From: Polytrichum commune | Lineage: Eukaryota; Streptophyta; Polytrichopsida; Polytrichales; Polytrichaceae | Assembly: GCA_950295325.1 (NCBI GenBank) | Contig: OX485807.1 | Span: 20,679,666 to 20,743,665 of the forward strand | Length of the DNA: 64,000 nucleotides | Direction: 5' to 3' | Shown: piece by piece, positions 1 through 11,749 of the stretch | Numbering within the stretch: position 1 is the stretch's first letter | Layout: each line of letters starts with the position of its first letter | The notes under the pieces: model-generated | What the model saw: the letters and a program-made list of their open reading frames with translations, nothing else | Told to the model about the DNA's origin: nothing | Databases searched by the model: none | Translations under genes and position numbers: made by a program

Positions 1-139
1 AGTCGTAAGGAACTCGTACTGACTGCATTACGGTCTCCTTCGGATGTAAAACCAGAGCAGGAGGCCGAGCACTTGATTTACAACTTGTAAACGCTAGCAA
101 AACTAAATCGATGAAGTGAGGAAGTATTAATTACTAATA

Positions 140-826
140 TTAATATGACGGAGAGAAGATGTGCGCACCTCCTACTCGCTGTGCTGCTACTTCAACTTCA
201 ACTTCAATACCAGTTCCCGTGACACGCTCTGCCTCTGCCTCCGCCTCCGCCTCTGCTTCCCCTTCCGCCTCGACTTCGGCTTCAGCTTCTCCCTCTACCT
301 CTGCCTCTCCCTCCCCCTCCCCCTCCCCCTCTCCCTCTCCCTCTCCCTCTCCATCTCCATCTCCATCTCCATCAGCCTCAACCTCAGCCTCAGCCTCAGC
401 CTCAGCCTCAGCTTCTGCCTCTGCCTCTGCCTCTGCCTCTGCCTCCACTTCTACTTCTGTTTCTGCTGCCTTCTCGTCTTCTGCGCCTCCTCTATCATCA
501 AAGGCCGACGAGCCTGTCCTATTCGTGGCATTCTTCTCCACAGCCACATCCCGCTTCATTTCACCCTCCGTTTCATTACGCATAACCACATCTTCTTGCT
601 CACCACCTAGACCTAAGTCCCCTGCTGCTGCTGCTGCTCCCGTTCCTGGTCCGTCGTGAACCACACGCTCTTGAGCATTGTCGGGCGCTTTTTCTCTCTC
701 TGCACGATGCTTGTCGGACTCTACCTCCGCGGGGAGGAATTCTAAGAGCCGGTCATCATCCTGCTCACCTCCTAATTCACCTTCATCGTCTTGCTCTGGC
801 TCTTGCTCTTGCTCTTTGCACTCCAT
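140..826 (-). CDS. Acidic low-complexity reading frame (possible gene)
   Basis: An uninterrupted 228-codon frame reads leftward from an ATG at 826 to a TAA at 140. Its first half is ordinary-looking acidic sequence (many Glu, Asp and Gln). The second half is long alternating Glu-Ala, Asp-Gly and Glu-Gly dipeptides made by degenerate hexanucleotide repeats. No domain is recognised. Because hexamer repeats stay open in every frame that lacks a stop, the opposite strand is also open here (159-659, Ser-Ala/Ser-Pro rich), so openness is weak evidence. A CACGTG G-box lies about 215 bp upstream at 1041-1046. It could be a genuine acidic nuclear protein, a first exon, or only a repeat tract. Confidence 0.35.
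   Translation of the reverse strand: MECKEQEQEPEQDDEGELGGEQDDDRLLEFLPAEVESDKHRAEREKAPDNAQERVVHDGPGTGAAAAAGDLGLGGEQEDVVMRNETEGEMKRDVAVEKNATNRTGSSAFDDRGGAEDEKAAETEVEVEAEAEAEAEAEAEAEAEAEAEVEADGDGDGDGEGEGEGEGEGEGEGEAEVEGEAEAEVEAEGEAEAEAEAEAERVTGTGIEVEVEVAAQRVGGAHIFSPSY
225..465. repeat. Degenerate hexanucleotide repeat tract
   Basis: The plus strand shows runs of CTCTGC, CTCCCC, CTCCAT and CTCAGC-type hexamers in successive blocks, each block homogenised for one variant. This is the pattern of a microsatellite growing by slippage with later point changes. It produces the dipeptide repeats of the minus-strand frame above. Confidence 0.9.
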
Positions 827-2340
827 GATAGCTTACCTTGCTTGCTCACCCGATTTCGTAAAAATAGGAATGAAGAGAATCAGCAATCGCGAGGCTATGC
901 AAACCCCAACCACCTACTCCGAAAGCACAAGCCCTAATAATCCTGCAATGGCTCAATACTGGAGAGAGAGTTGCGAGAGGAAGGACAAAACGCATACAAC
1001 ACAGACATCCGAAAATAAATCCCTTCATTATGCCCGCCTGCCACGTGCTTGTTCGTGGTTGGTTATGTCGTGGCACACGTCAATGAATTGAAACAAAATT
1101 GGTTTCAAAGTCCGAGAAGCCTAATGCCTTAAAGTTGGGGACGGGGACGTAGAAGAGCGTACCTCTCATCCATCCAATGTAAAAACTTGGACTCCTATAT
1201 GTATGAGGCATATTTTTTTATCACTATGAGTTGCAATAGTCAACCACTGGCCAATTTCAATGACAAAGGCTATGATTTGATGTACAATAAGCAACAATGA
1301 CAATAACCCATACACATCACAGGTCAATTTCATACTAAAAAATGACACCCAACTTATATAAAAGCAAAAAAGATGGATCAATTAATCATATACTTATTTG
1401 TATTCTCTTATTGTGCATGTTATGTTATGTGGACCATGAACATTCTCATTTGATGCAAACAAATTACCACGTATGTAACTAGGATTTAAGTATATTTGGA
1501 TTTATGCATGACTTCTCGACAATTCCAACTGCCAATATGATGTACACCAAGTCACAAAACTACACAAATATGGTGGTTGGCAAACATGGAATACAGACAT
1601 TCGAAATCGTGGGTTATTGTGTTATTGCTTTTGTTATTATTGTTTGATGTTTTTGCCCCCACAAATACACATCCCTTATTACTTGTGGATAAGTGGTTTG
1701 TCCAATATACTTAAATGTTAGTTATTGTTTTTGCTAGTAAATTGATATGCAAAGATAATTTGCGGTGCAAGTTGATATGGAGGAATTAGTATTATAATGA
1801 AAATTGAGATGTTTGCCATGTCTTCTACTATAGATTGCACATTTAGTATTGACAAAAGCATGTTAAACTTTAGGTACAATCTTAATCCTTAACTCCTAAG
1901 GAACTGGGAGACCAAAACGTGGGTTCAATCAAATTTCATTGAAAATGTTTCTCATGTAGAGATTTCATTCATTAATTGATCTTCTTTCTTCCCTAATATT
2001 TTCAAACTACACCAAAGGTGCCAAAGAATATCAAGAATGACATAAAAGACACCCCACATTTCTAAGTTGACGCTACTAGCACACGCAACAGTAAATATTG
2101 ATGGTGAAGGAACAACTTATCTTTTTAGTTCAAGAGACACAAAGGGACAGAAAGGAATATCAATGTTTGTTTTGACACTGACATGCAATGTCCTTTTGCC
2201 ATCTCCAGTCCATGGTTGTATGGCCATGGGGACAAGGGTGGTTTCTTTCATATTTTCATAGGTGGGCCGTGGATTAATGTTAGTCAAATAATATGTGCAG
2301 AGGGGGTTAGTGGAAGTTAGATGTTGTCATTGAGCGGGAT
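827..2340. other. Gene-free stretch with a MITE remnant
   Basis: No supportable gene. The segment near 1158-1200 matches one end of the MITE family also present at 47.8 and 56.3 kb (the block reading roughly TACCTCTCATCCATCCAA). The rest is AT-rich and unremarkable to about 2.0 kb, after which the sequence becomes G/T-rich on the plus strand, as in the LINE to its right. Confidence 0.5.
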
Positions 2341-2349
2341 CAGTGTTTG

Positions 2350-5300
2350 TTTTTTTTTTTTTTTCGAGTTTTCTTTTGTTTAGAGTAATGTGTGTTAGGT
2401 ATCTTATGATGGATTTTGAGAAGGTTTCCATTGATTTGTGTATTTTGGCGCATGGGATCCCTAGTTTATTGAAGGTTCCCAATGGAGGGCTTATGCATGG
2501 TGCCGCGAATGCCTGTCATGATGATGATGGGCAAAAGTACTCCCCAACCTAGTTGGATTACTAATGGTTGTAGTAGAGCATATTTGTTGAGTTTTTTTGT
2601 TGGTGACTTCCATGGGGAAACAATCGTTGCAATATGTCAAAGATCTAGAATTTTAGGTTTGGAATGACCAAGAAGGGGGGTTTGGCTCTGGGTGGGGCTC
2701 CTTAGTACGCAAAATATATTTGGTTGTAGGCGGGATAGGCATTTGTGTTTGGGTAAGTTCCAAGTCACGGTAGTAACCAAGATGGTATGGTGTTGTCCGG
2801 GTTGCGATTGGGGGTTTTGCCAGCATTTATTAAGGTGAAGTAGTGTGTCTTAGGGTGGGCCAGGAATATGTTGGCTAATGCATATGCGACTTCATTGTGT
2901 CAATTTGTGCGTAGGTTATTTATGTGTTTGTTTTTACAACATGAGAGTATATGGAGGCTTGTGTCGTTTTGGCATGATGGGCATAGGTTGCATAAGGGGG
3001 ATATGTCTTGTTTGAGGAAGTGTTGTCTGCAATAGTTACCAAGATATTTATCATAGCGGAATTTAAGGACCTATGTAATTTGTGCATTATTTAACCCAGG
3101 AGGTGTCCCATAATAGGTTGGACCATTTAAAGTGGAGGTTGGTGTTGGAAATCCTCTTGTGTGCATGTGATAGTGTGTTGGTTGTTTGTGATACAATTAC
3201 ACTTACATGTTCTTTTCAATGTATCTTTTCAAGTTACAGATTGATCCGTCTTGTTGGGTGGATTTTGGAGGGATGGAGGGCCAATATGGTGCTTGGTGAC
3301 CAATAAGATAGAAAGGGGTGAATATTATGGGTGGTGCGTCAACACTTTGTTTGGCAAGGTTACCAACTTCCTCATTTCTAGTAATGTTTGTATGAGCGCA
3401 TACCTTTTAAATGATGATACAATTGTTTGACCAGTCGGAGCGGGTAATGGTGATAATGGTTGTGGAGTGAGGGTTTGTGTGGGATGCGAGTTGTGCCCAA
3501 TTGATTACTTTGGGAAGGAGATCGAGATCCATTATGTGGGCATATCCATTGATGTTCCATAAGCTGAAGATTATATTATGTTCATGTGAGGAGTAATAGT
3601 GTGAGAAGCTCATGGGGCATGTGAGTGGGCTAGAAAAGTATGAGTGGGTGAGTTGGAATCTTTGTTTAAGGTTGCGAGGATCTGAGGTGGGAGTGTGTAA
3701 TGGTTTAGGGTTTAGGGTTTGTAGAGGGTACGGGTGGTGGGGAATTTGGTGCAAGCTTGGGGTTTCATGAGTGGGAGGTATTTTGTTCCTCCATGTTTGT
3801 TAACTATGTTTGTTAATGATAAAGTATGGGATATTTACAAGTCCTTGATAAATATCACCAAGTGGCCTAAGTTGTAAAATGCTTGTGTGGGTTGTTCACT
3901 AAGAGTGGTGGCATACCTCTCTAAGGAGGGAATAGGTCTTGATTCCAAATATGCCTTTTGGAGTTGAGTGTAGATGTTAGGGAGTCTTTGGGTATGTTGC
4001 ATATAGATTTAGTAAGATGGATGAAGAGCTTATCGAATTTATGAATGTCACAGACCAAGAAGGGGGTGATGTGGAAAGTGTATTTGATGGCCATGCCAAT
4101 CACCATGTTGAGTAGTTTTATTTTTTGTTGCATTGATGTTAGTGGTAGGAATAAGGCAGCATTGATTTTATTTTGGTAAAATACTTTCTTTTGGATGGAC
4201 CATTCAAGGGATGGAACTAGTTTTATTCTTAGGTATGTGTATGCGTTATTTTGTGAGAGTATGGGGAGCTACTAGTTTTTGCAGTTGGCATTCTATGCAT
4301 TGATGGTAAATGTGAGGGGTTAGAGTTTGGATATGTTGGAGTAGCATGTGATCACGCATTTATTTATTCCAAGGTCCATGTGTGCCCAGTTTGAGTATTG
4401 TCCTAGTTTATTGAGTTGTGGTTCTATGTTTTCTATGTGAACCATGAGGATGACCAAGTCATTTCCATATGTAGCGGTCGTTAGGGAATTTGGTGAGGTG
4501 GAGAATTTATACCTAAGTTTGTTTTTTTCAAGCCATTAGAGTCGTGGTTCTAATAAGATGATAAATAGATATGGGCTTAGTTTGTCGCTTTGGAAGGTTG
4601 CTCTACTAATTTGGATAGGTGGGTTGTGGTGAAGTGGGCTCCTCGGAATGAATTGGGACGGAATCCTTCTTGGCTATGGTGCATAATTTTGTGTTGTTCT
4701 CTAAAGGTGGTTAGGAGGGAGGTTAGTGTGCTTGTAAAGAGTTTGTAAATGGTGCATGCTAATGTGATGAGTTTATAGTATTATGTGCTATGTTTCTAAT
4801 GGTCAGGGATAGTTTTTTGGAGGTAGCATTGGAGGAAGAATAGATACATCATGTCGTGGAATTTATTAGGTGGTGCTTTAAAGATATCATTGCAGACCAT
4901 GTGCTTTGCCTTTAGATTGTTTTTAAGCATGTGCCATAATGATTTGTGTGAATGATGTAACTAGTGTTGGAAGTTGTGTGGAGGTTCTTTTTCTAACGTG
5001 AAGCCATCACTGTCTTGCCAAGGGTATTTGTGGATAGTACACATACATTCTAATGGATGGTCAATGGGGTCTGAGCATAGTGAAATGATTCAGATTGTGT
5101 GGAGTGTATAATATGTGAAATGGCTTTTGGATGAGTTGTTAGATTGCCGTGTTTGTCAATTAGGTAGTCTAGTGGGTTGATATCTTGTAGACAAAAGGTT
5201 TTTGTGTATTGTTTGGTTTTTTTTTTTTTTTTTCCTAGCATGCTCTTTATTTCTTAATGTATCTTTTGTAATTATGGTTAGTTTGTAAGGTTGTGATTTT

Positions 5301-7619
5301 TCAGGCTTCAACTTTGGTTGTCTTGGTTGTGTTGGTGATGTTATATATCTAAACACATTTGTATATCATCTAGATCATTGAAGGTGGGTGGTGGGCACAT
5401 GTTAAGGAGTGTTTCCATGATTTGTGTTGTGGGGTTAAGTTTCCAATTCGGTGGGGCTGGGATCGGGGTCAGTAGAATTGCTTGTCCTATGATGTGATAT
5501 GTGTTGACGTGACGCTACCATTGTTTTTGGGCTTTGCAGGGTAGGAATCCACCTTCACGCTTTGTTTATGGGATGAGGGCAAGTGAGGGGGGGGGGGAGG
5601 GGGAGGTAATTTGTAGTAATCTAGTCAGTTGGAGAAAATTTTATGACATTGAGCTCATTGAATTTAGTGAGGAAGGCTTGGATGTTGAATTTTGGTGTGG
5701 GATACATGTATTGTGGGGGTGTATTGGTTGAGGTGCAAAGGATCATTGAACTAAAAGTTGAGGGAATTGGAGGGTTATTGGGAAGTGGTTTGAATTGAGG
5801 TGTAGGTGTGTGTTGGTGTAGTTAGTTAAAGTGAGTTATCTAGATGTAAAAGCCATCTATGAGATTGCTATGGCTATAGTTAAGGCCACCTTGTCTTGAA
5901 AAGGTAGCAGTGTTAGAAATCGGGGTTATTTGTAGGTGGCGGGAGCAAGCACGGTCAAGTATATGGGAAAAACGCTCCGGTAAATTAAAACCATAATTTA
6001 TTTATTCAAACACCTAAAGATAATATCAAAGTGTTGTTTAAATTGGATTTTTTTTCATGGTGCCCTCTATTGTTGTGTTAGGTACTCAAATATAGAATAT
6101 GAAGATGAGATCTTCAAAACTTATCATTAAAAATACTGCTCTAAAAGGTAATGGCTAAATCATGTTTTGAACGTAGATTTCATGACCTTAAATATTTTGA
6201 AGTTGGATTTTTTTAATATTCCTTGAATTCATAATAAACTTGAGGGCACCATTACAAGAAAATGTACAAGAACATCAATTTCATGTTATTTTGTCATATT
6301 TTATCATATTTTAAACAAATTTTAGAGAATCAAGTGTTTGATATACCTACTTGCACACTACTTGCACCATCTTCTAAAATATGTAGACTTTTCTTGAAAT
6401 CATTTTTGTCAACATATTTTGCTTGGTTTTGTAGATCAAAGTGTTTTTCAAATGTTTATGATTTTTTTCCTTCACAAAACTCAAAATTAATATATATTTT
6501 TGAATCACTTCCACTTAAACTTATGCAGGGTAATGGAATTGTGTACTTGGTTGTGCTTAAGCCCTAGCAAGTGTAAGCCTGTCAATTTGCGTGTTTTGTG
6601 GGAGAAGCCATGTATTGGTTGAAGAATTTGGAGGGTTTTTTTTTACGATGTGATTTGGGTATGCTGGGAATAGGTGTTGAAGTGATGATTGTGATGGTTG
6701 CGGGTGATTAGGGAGAGTGTTTGTGACATAGTCGTATAATTCTTGTACGAGGTGTTCTGGTAGGTTGGAGGAAGTGAGCATTTGGGTGATGGGATACAAG
6801 ACAAGGGGGTGGGGGGGGGGGGGGGGGGGTCAAGCAGTGGTGACATGGATTATAATCTTCTTAGGAGGGTGAGGTCTTTTGCCAGGAATCCATTTTGTAG
6901 GGTTTGGTTACATACTAAGGGGATTGGGCTTATGAAGATTATTAAGTTGTAGATGAGGTTGGGGGTATCATAAGTGTCTAAAAGTTGGGAGTGACATGTG
7001 AGGCGTGGAGATTTATGTTGGAGTGTAGTGTGTTGTGGGGAGGTTTGTATGTAGGGAAGGAAGGTGGGAAATAATGATGTGTATCCAAGTTTAAGTGTTG
7101 TGGATTGACTTTGGTAGTATTACGAGTGTCTATATTTGAAAGAGATGGGCATGTCATTGAAGATATGATGCGTGGGTCATGGGTTAGGGGAGATATCTCT
7201 TACTAGTAGGAGGGTGGAGGTATTCCATACACAATAATGTTTTCTTTTCTTTTCTTTTTGGAAATTTTTGGTGTGTATGTGATATTTGTAGAAATGTGCC
7301 TACAGGGGTGAGGTTTATTATGGGTGGGAGTATATTCTTGACGTATGGGGGATGATGGTGTGGTAGATATACGTCTTTGGAATGTATGAGTGGCATCATC
7401 GTATGGGGGTGGATGTTCGAAGATGAATGTTTCATGGGTGATAGAAGAAGCGTTATGTTAAGTGAATGTTGTTGTGGTAGTTCATGATTTGCAGGATAGT
7501 GGGGTGTGGTCATATTGGAGATACGTGGGATTGGTGAGTTGAAGAGGACGACTATGGTGAGTAGACTTTTCGTTGTGATGTGTGGTAGGCATGTTTGTGC
7601 GGGTGCGAAGATACTGTAG
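2350..7619 (-). mobile_element. Decayed LINE-type retrotransposon, 3' portion
   Basis: Read on the minus strand in several frames, this tract carries reverse-transcriptase blocks in the right order. First come TIYKLFTSTLTSLL and HHSQEGFRP (about 4740-4640), then KLSPYLFI (about 4590-4560), then a catalytic block reading YGNDLV at about 4465 where LINEs have YADDLV, then NWAHMDLGINKC (about 4390-4360). A C-terminal block with CNLCPSCQND and LHILSCC (about 2990-2930) resembles a Cys/His zinc motif. Frameshifts and stops are frequent, so it is dead. The plus strand is strikingly G/T-rich throughout. A T-run at about 2350 could be the complement of the poly(A) tail. An AT-rich segment at about 5930-6560 may be a further insertion. 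The right edge is cut by the Harbinger element. Family assignment is from motifs recognised by eye. Confidence 0.75.
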
Positions 7620-7622
7620 TGA
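7620..7622. repeat. Left target-site duplication (TGA)
   Basis: The three bases TGA directly before the left terminal inverted repeat are repeated directly after the right one at 13300-13302. Three-base duplications are the hallmark of PIF/Harbinger insertion, although TAA or TTA is the usual target. Confidence 0.75.
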
Positions 7623-7668
7623 GGGCATCGCCACCCATTCCCCCCAACGCCAACGGGGGGAGGGTCTG
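7623..7668 (+). repeat. Left terminal inverted repeat of the Harbinger element
   Basis: Starts GGGCATCGCCAC and continues with a C-run and CAACGCCAACGG. It matches the reverse complement of the right end with two short gaps. Confidence 0.85.
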
Positions 7669-8314
7669 GATGGCGTGGGCCGGCCACTGTGCCGGGGCAG
7701 CTCCCGGGCTCTTTGCCAGCGGGCCCGAGCAGCGGCCCGCCAACCGCACAAGTGGCGGACTGCGAAGGGGGGTCACTGACAAGGCCCCCTTCCTTGTGCT
7801 TTCCACCATCCTCCACCCCCTTTCCTACACCTTCCTCTCCGCCCCTCCTCCCCCTCCCCATTCTTCCCCTCCCTTATCAGTGCTCACCAAAACTGTGAGC
7901 ACCTTGTTTTTGGCACTTTTGCAAGGAGTTTTGCTTGTTTATTTTGAGGGGATTGTGTTATGTTTTTTAGCAAAATTTCAGGGTTTATGTCGGAGGAGTG
8001 CAGGGGGTGAGGTTTAGGAAGTTTTAGGGGAGGTTTACGAGTGTTGGTGAAGCATTTTTTAAAGAGGTTTTGGGAGGGTGTTTTTAAATTTTTTTGGAGA
8101 TATTGAGGGAGTATTTGGGTGGTTGTGGGGACATTTTGGAGAGATTGTTGGGAGGTTTAAGGGGGGAAATATATTAGTTGCTTTTAAATTGACATATGAG
8201 AGGTTTCATGGTGTTTTAGGGGAGTTTTCTAGAGGTTTGAGGAGAGTTTTGTTTAGGTTTAGGGTAGGGTTTGGAGGAGTTTTTTGAAATTTGAGTTTAT
8301 CTTTGCTTAGGCGG

Positions 8315-9356
8315 ATGGAGGCTTGGAGTACTAGGTTTAGGAAGTCCCGGGAGAGGTTTTTGGAGGACGACGAAGATGATGACGTGGACATGGAGATGGC
8401 CATTGACCAGTTCCATGACTTCATTGATTATGAACCCTTGTCACGGAGAACTGCAGGTGGTTCACGCCAAGGCAAGGCAGCTAACATTGAGAGAGATAGA
8501 GTGATTATGGATGCACAGATGCACAAGGATTATTTTGCAGATCGTCCTACTCATGGCCCAAATATCTTTCGGCGTCGATATCGCATGAGGAGGTCATTTT
8601 TTTGTTATATTTTGAAGAGGGTGTGTGCCCGGGATGTATATTTTGTACAGAAGAGGGATGCGGCTGGCTTGCTAGGGTTGTCTTCACGGCAGAAGGTAAC
8701 CGCTGCACTGCGGATGCTAGCACTGGGAGTGTATGCAGATGCCATGGATGACTATTGCCGGACGAGTGAGTCCACAGCCATGGAGTGCATGGGGAGATTT
8801 TGTGCTGCAATGCGGGCGGAGTTTGGGAAGTACTACCTGCGGAAACCCACGTATGGGGATTACCGGCAACAACTCACCATCAATGAGGCCCGTGGATTCC
8901 CAGTATGTTTGGCTCTCTAGATTGCATGCATTATGAGTGGAATAATTGCCCTGTGGCTTGGCATGGTGATTTTGGAGATCGAGACGGCAAAAAATCCATT
9001 ATCCTGGAAGCTGTGGCTGACCAGAGCTTGCACATTTGGCACATTTATTTTGGCCTCTCCGGTTCAAACAATGACATGAATGTCTTAGATCGGTCCCCCT
9101 TGATCCATGACTTGCTAAGCGGCGCCGCATGTGACATGACATTTGAGGTAAACGGCCAAAAGTACAACCGCTACTACTTGTTGGCTAATGGTATTTACCC
9201 ACAATGGAGATAATTTGTCCAAAGCATCCACAACCCCGAGGATGAGAAGAGGAAACACTTCGCAAAGAGGCAAGAAGCTTGCAGGAAAGATGTGAAGAGG
9301 TGTTTCGGCATTCTTCAAGCCCGGTTTGCAATCATTCGCAATCCGTGCCGGTTATG
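8315..9356 (+). pseudogene. PIF/Harbinger DDE transposase, broken
   Basis: From the ATG at 8315 the frame gives a recognisable plant Harbinger transposase (ALP1-like family): an acidic N-terminus, then a helix-turn-helix-like part (QKVTAALRMLALG) and the DDE nuclease. The first catalytic Asp is in GSLDCMHYEW and the second in GSNNDMNVLD. Three lesions are visible. A one-base loss at about 8902 shifts the frame just before MFGSLD. A TAA at 9211-9213 follows PQW in place of a coding codon. In RKDVKRCFG the third catalytic residue, normally Glu in a V-E-R context, is Lys. Similarity stops after RNPCRL at about 9356, where unrelated AT-rich sequence begins, so the C-terminus is lost or displaced. 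It cannot make active enzyme. Confidence 0.88.
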
Positions 9357-10071
9357 TGTTGGAGACAATCTTATGTTGATTCGATATATTAGAATAAGCA
9401 ATATGCATTGTTATTCCCATTGGCAATTTCAAAGCTTCAACAGTACACTTGTACAATGCAGATGTATGTCTCACCTCACATTGAACAATCAACCCCAACA
9501 ACAATTTATTTTTCTTGTTGTCAATAAATTTTTTGCAACCTTTAACAATTGCCTCATAATCTGAAAGAGTTTGAATTATGAAACCTCGACAGTTCCATAA
9601 ATTCAACATGGGCTTACAATGCAATGTGTAATCTATGTCCCAAAGATTCGGACATGGTTTACATCTTTTCCCCTCCTCTCTTAATTTTTTAAGACAATTA
9701 TTACATACTTTATGATAATGATCAATAATTGTACATTTTGAGAGATCTGTATTTTGACTGTTGAACAATTTTCTGAAAATGTCATTTTTCAATGTGTATT
9801 CACAAGAAATAACATACATTGTTGAATGACGTTGTCATTCCCGATGTGCAAAATATGAGCATCCGACAAATCCAATTTCATTGCATATCAGCTCATATAG
9901 GTTTTTGTCCTCCAAAAGTTTCTGATCTACTAGTGAAGCATACTTGCGTGGTTTATGGTTTGACGCGGATGTCATTGTGCACAAAAGCTCAATAATACAA
10001 TTAAGATAAATGAATATATTTCTTGACGAAAAGATGTAAGAAAACGGTTTAGGATCTATAAAAGAAGTCAA
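9352..10071 (-). pseudogene. Unrecognised Cys-rich reading frame in a nested insertion
   Basis: Two open stretches (10071-9835 and 9819-9352) lie in the same frame, separated by a single TGA at 9835-9837 and a few sense codons. The product would be about 240 residues. It contains C-x2-C spaced about 13 residues from a second C-x2-C (NNCLKKL then CKPC), which could bind zinc, plus further scattered cysteines. I do not recognise the family. It lies in the AT-rich segment that interrupts the Harbinger transposase, with the 340-bp tandem repeats upstream. It may be a decayed gene of a second mobile element, or chance openness in AT-rich DNA. Confidence 0.4.
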
Positions 10072-10245
10072 ATTTTAAGGTCTAATAAAAATGTATATTA
10101 AATATAAAAGAAATATATTAAAGTAAAAGAGCATAAAGTAATAGAACGGCCAAACACCTATAGGTATGTGTTGGTTTTTGTCATTGTCAAGATAAGAATG
10201 CTTTGCGTGCAATTTTATATAAAATAAAATAATATTATATAATGA

Positions 10246-10296
10246 TGTAACTAATGTAACCAATACCCTACCGAGGTATTAGTCACATTAGTCACA
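10246..10296. repeat. Hairpin-forming dyad, first copy
   Basis: Arms of 22 bases (10246-10267 and 10275-10296) around a 7-base loop pair with three mismatches. It is the older-looking copy of the dyad in the 340-bp repeat. Confidence 0.75.
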
Positions 10297-10595
10297 ACGT
10301 TATAAAATCTTGCACAACTTTCACACCGTGAGGCTTAACTTTGTTACAATTTCTGATATAGTTGCCACATTAGAGAAGGTTCAATTGTGCAAATTTTTAC
10401 GGTCATTTGATATTGTGACATATTGTTTTGATTTTTTTTATTTTTATTCTCTTTAAATTCAATTTCAAATCGAGAAATCGTTAAAATGATCTAGTACATG
10501 TTGGAGTGTGTTGGTTTTGGTCATGGTAATGATAGGAATGTTTTACATGCAAATTCATATACAATAAAATGAAATTATAGACGATTGTATAAGGA

Positions 10596-10646
10596 TGTGA
10601 CTAATGTGACTAATACCCTGCCAAGGTATTAGTCATATTAGTCACA
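10596..10646. repeat. Hairpin-forming dyad, second copy
   Basis: The arms at 10596-10617 and 10625-10646 are reverse complements at 21 of 22 positions, with a 7-base loop. Each arm contains two copies of the short motif GACTAAT or its complement. Confidence 0.85.
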
Positions 10647-11749
10647 ACATTATAAAATGTTGCACGACTCTCATATCTTGAGGCCTAAGTTTGTGATAAT
10701 TTTTTGTATAGTTGCTACATCAAGGAAGTTTGGATTTTGGAAGTTTTTATGGTCATTTGATATTGTGACATATTATTGTTTTTTTAATTCTCTTTAAATT
10801 GAATTTGAAATTGAGAAATCGTTAAAATGGTCTAGTACATGTTGGAGTGTGTTGGTTTTGGTCATGGTAATGAAGAAACAAATTTACCCCAATTTCTTTT
10901 GCAATTTCATATTTATTTTTGCAAAGTCTATTTCTCAAGTTCATACTCATTCAAATTCTTCATACTTCTTAAAAGTTCGGTTATGAAAATTTGAAATGAT
11001 GACTTCAATTTTTAGTGGTGGATTTGTTTGTTGTGGATGGAGTAAATTGGATTCTACGTAGTGATTTATTTGCTTCTCCACAGAGAATGGATTCATTGAA
11101 TGGTACTTGCTGACAAATAGCAATTGATGTAGAATATTATGTCATTCAAATTTTTTCACATACCTATAATGATTTTAAGGATAAAAACTGTGTATGAAAG
11201 GATAAAAACATTTTATTTTCAATAAAATTGGATACATCCATTTGCGTGCCTTAATTCTACCATCTCATCATCATCATCTAATTCTACTGGACATGAACCC
11301 CTACTAACTACCCCGTTCCAGTCTGAATTGCTTGCTTGCATTTGTAGCCACGAACCAACACCTCCAGGGAACAAATGAAATTCGCCACCTACAGCAACAA
11401 GACATGAACAACAACATCACCAAGACAGAGATTAGCAATAACATCAAGGCCAACAGAAAGAGCCAAAAACGAGGAACAACAACAACGAGGACCATCAGCA
11501 ACAACATCAAGGCGAGTACGACCAGGAAGACCACGATCAGCACAGGGAAGGGGAAGACCAAAAACAACACAGAAAAAAAAGGCGATGACGACCAACAGCA
11601 ACACAGATCGACGAGGAAGGGGAAGAGGCGGTCTGTGTCCAGCACCTCCCACAGCCACCGAAGAACACGAGGAAGGGGAAGACCGTTTGAAATCGAAACC
11701 CAAAAATAAAATAAACGACATCCTCACCTGCAGCTTCGTTGTCTTCGCG

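Larger units (their letters stand above)
10168..10873. repeat. Tandem repeat, period about 340 bp, two copies plus a partial
   Basis: The block beginning GTGTTGGTTTTGGTCAT recurs at 10168, 10508 and 10849, spacings of 340 and 341 bp. The two full copies are clearly similar along their length and each holds a dyad around GGTATTAGTCAC. The third copy stops after about 25 bp. The array lies inside the Harbinger element, to the right of the Cys-rich frame. Confidence 0.88.

Noticed and set aside
3708-3722. Two to three TTTAGGG units, the plant telomere repeat
   Set aside because: Only about two units, inside decayed LINE sequence that is G/T-rich anyway. No array and no sign of a chromosome end.
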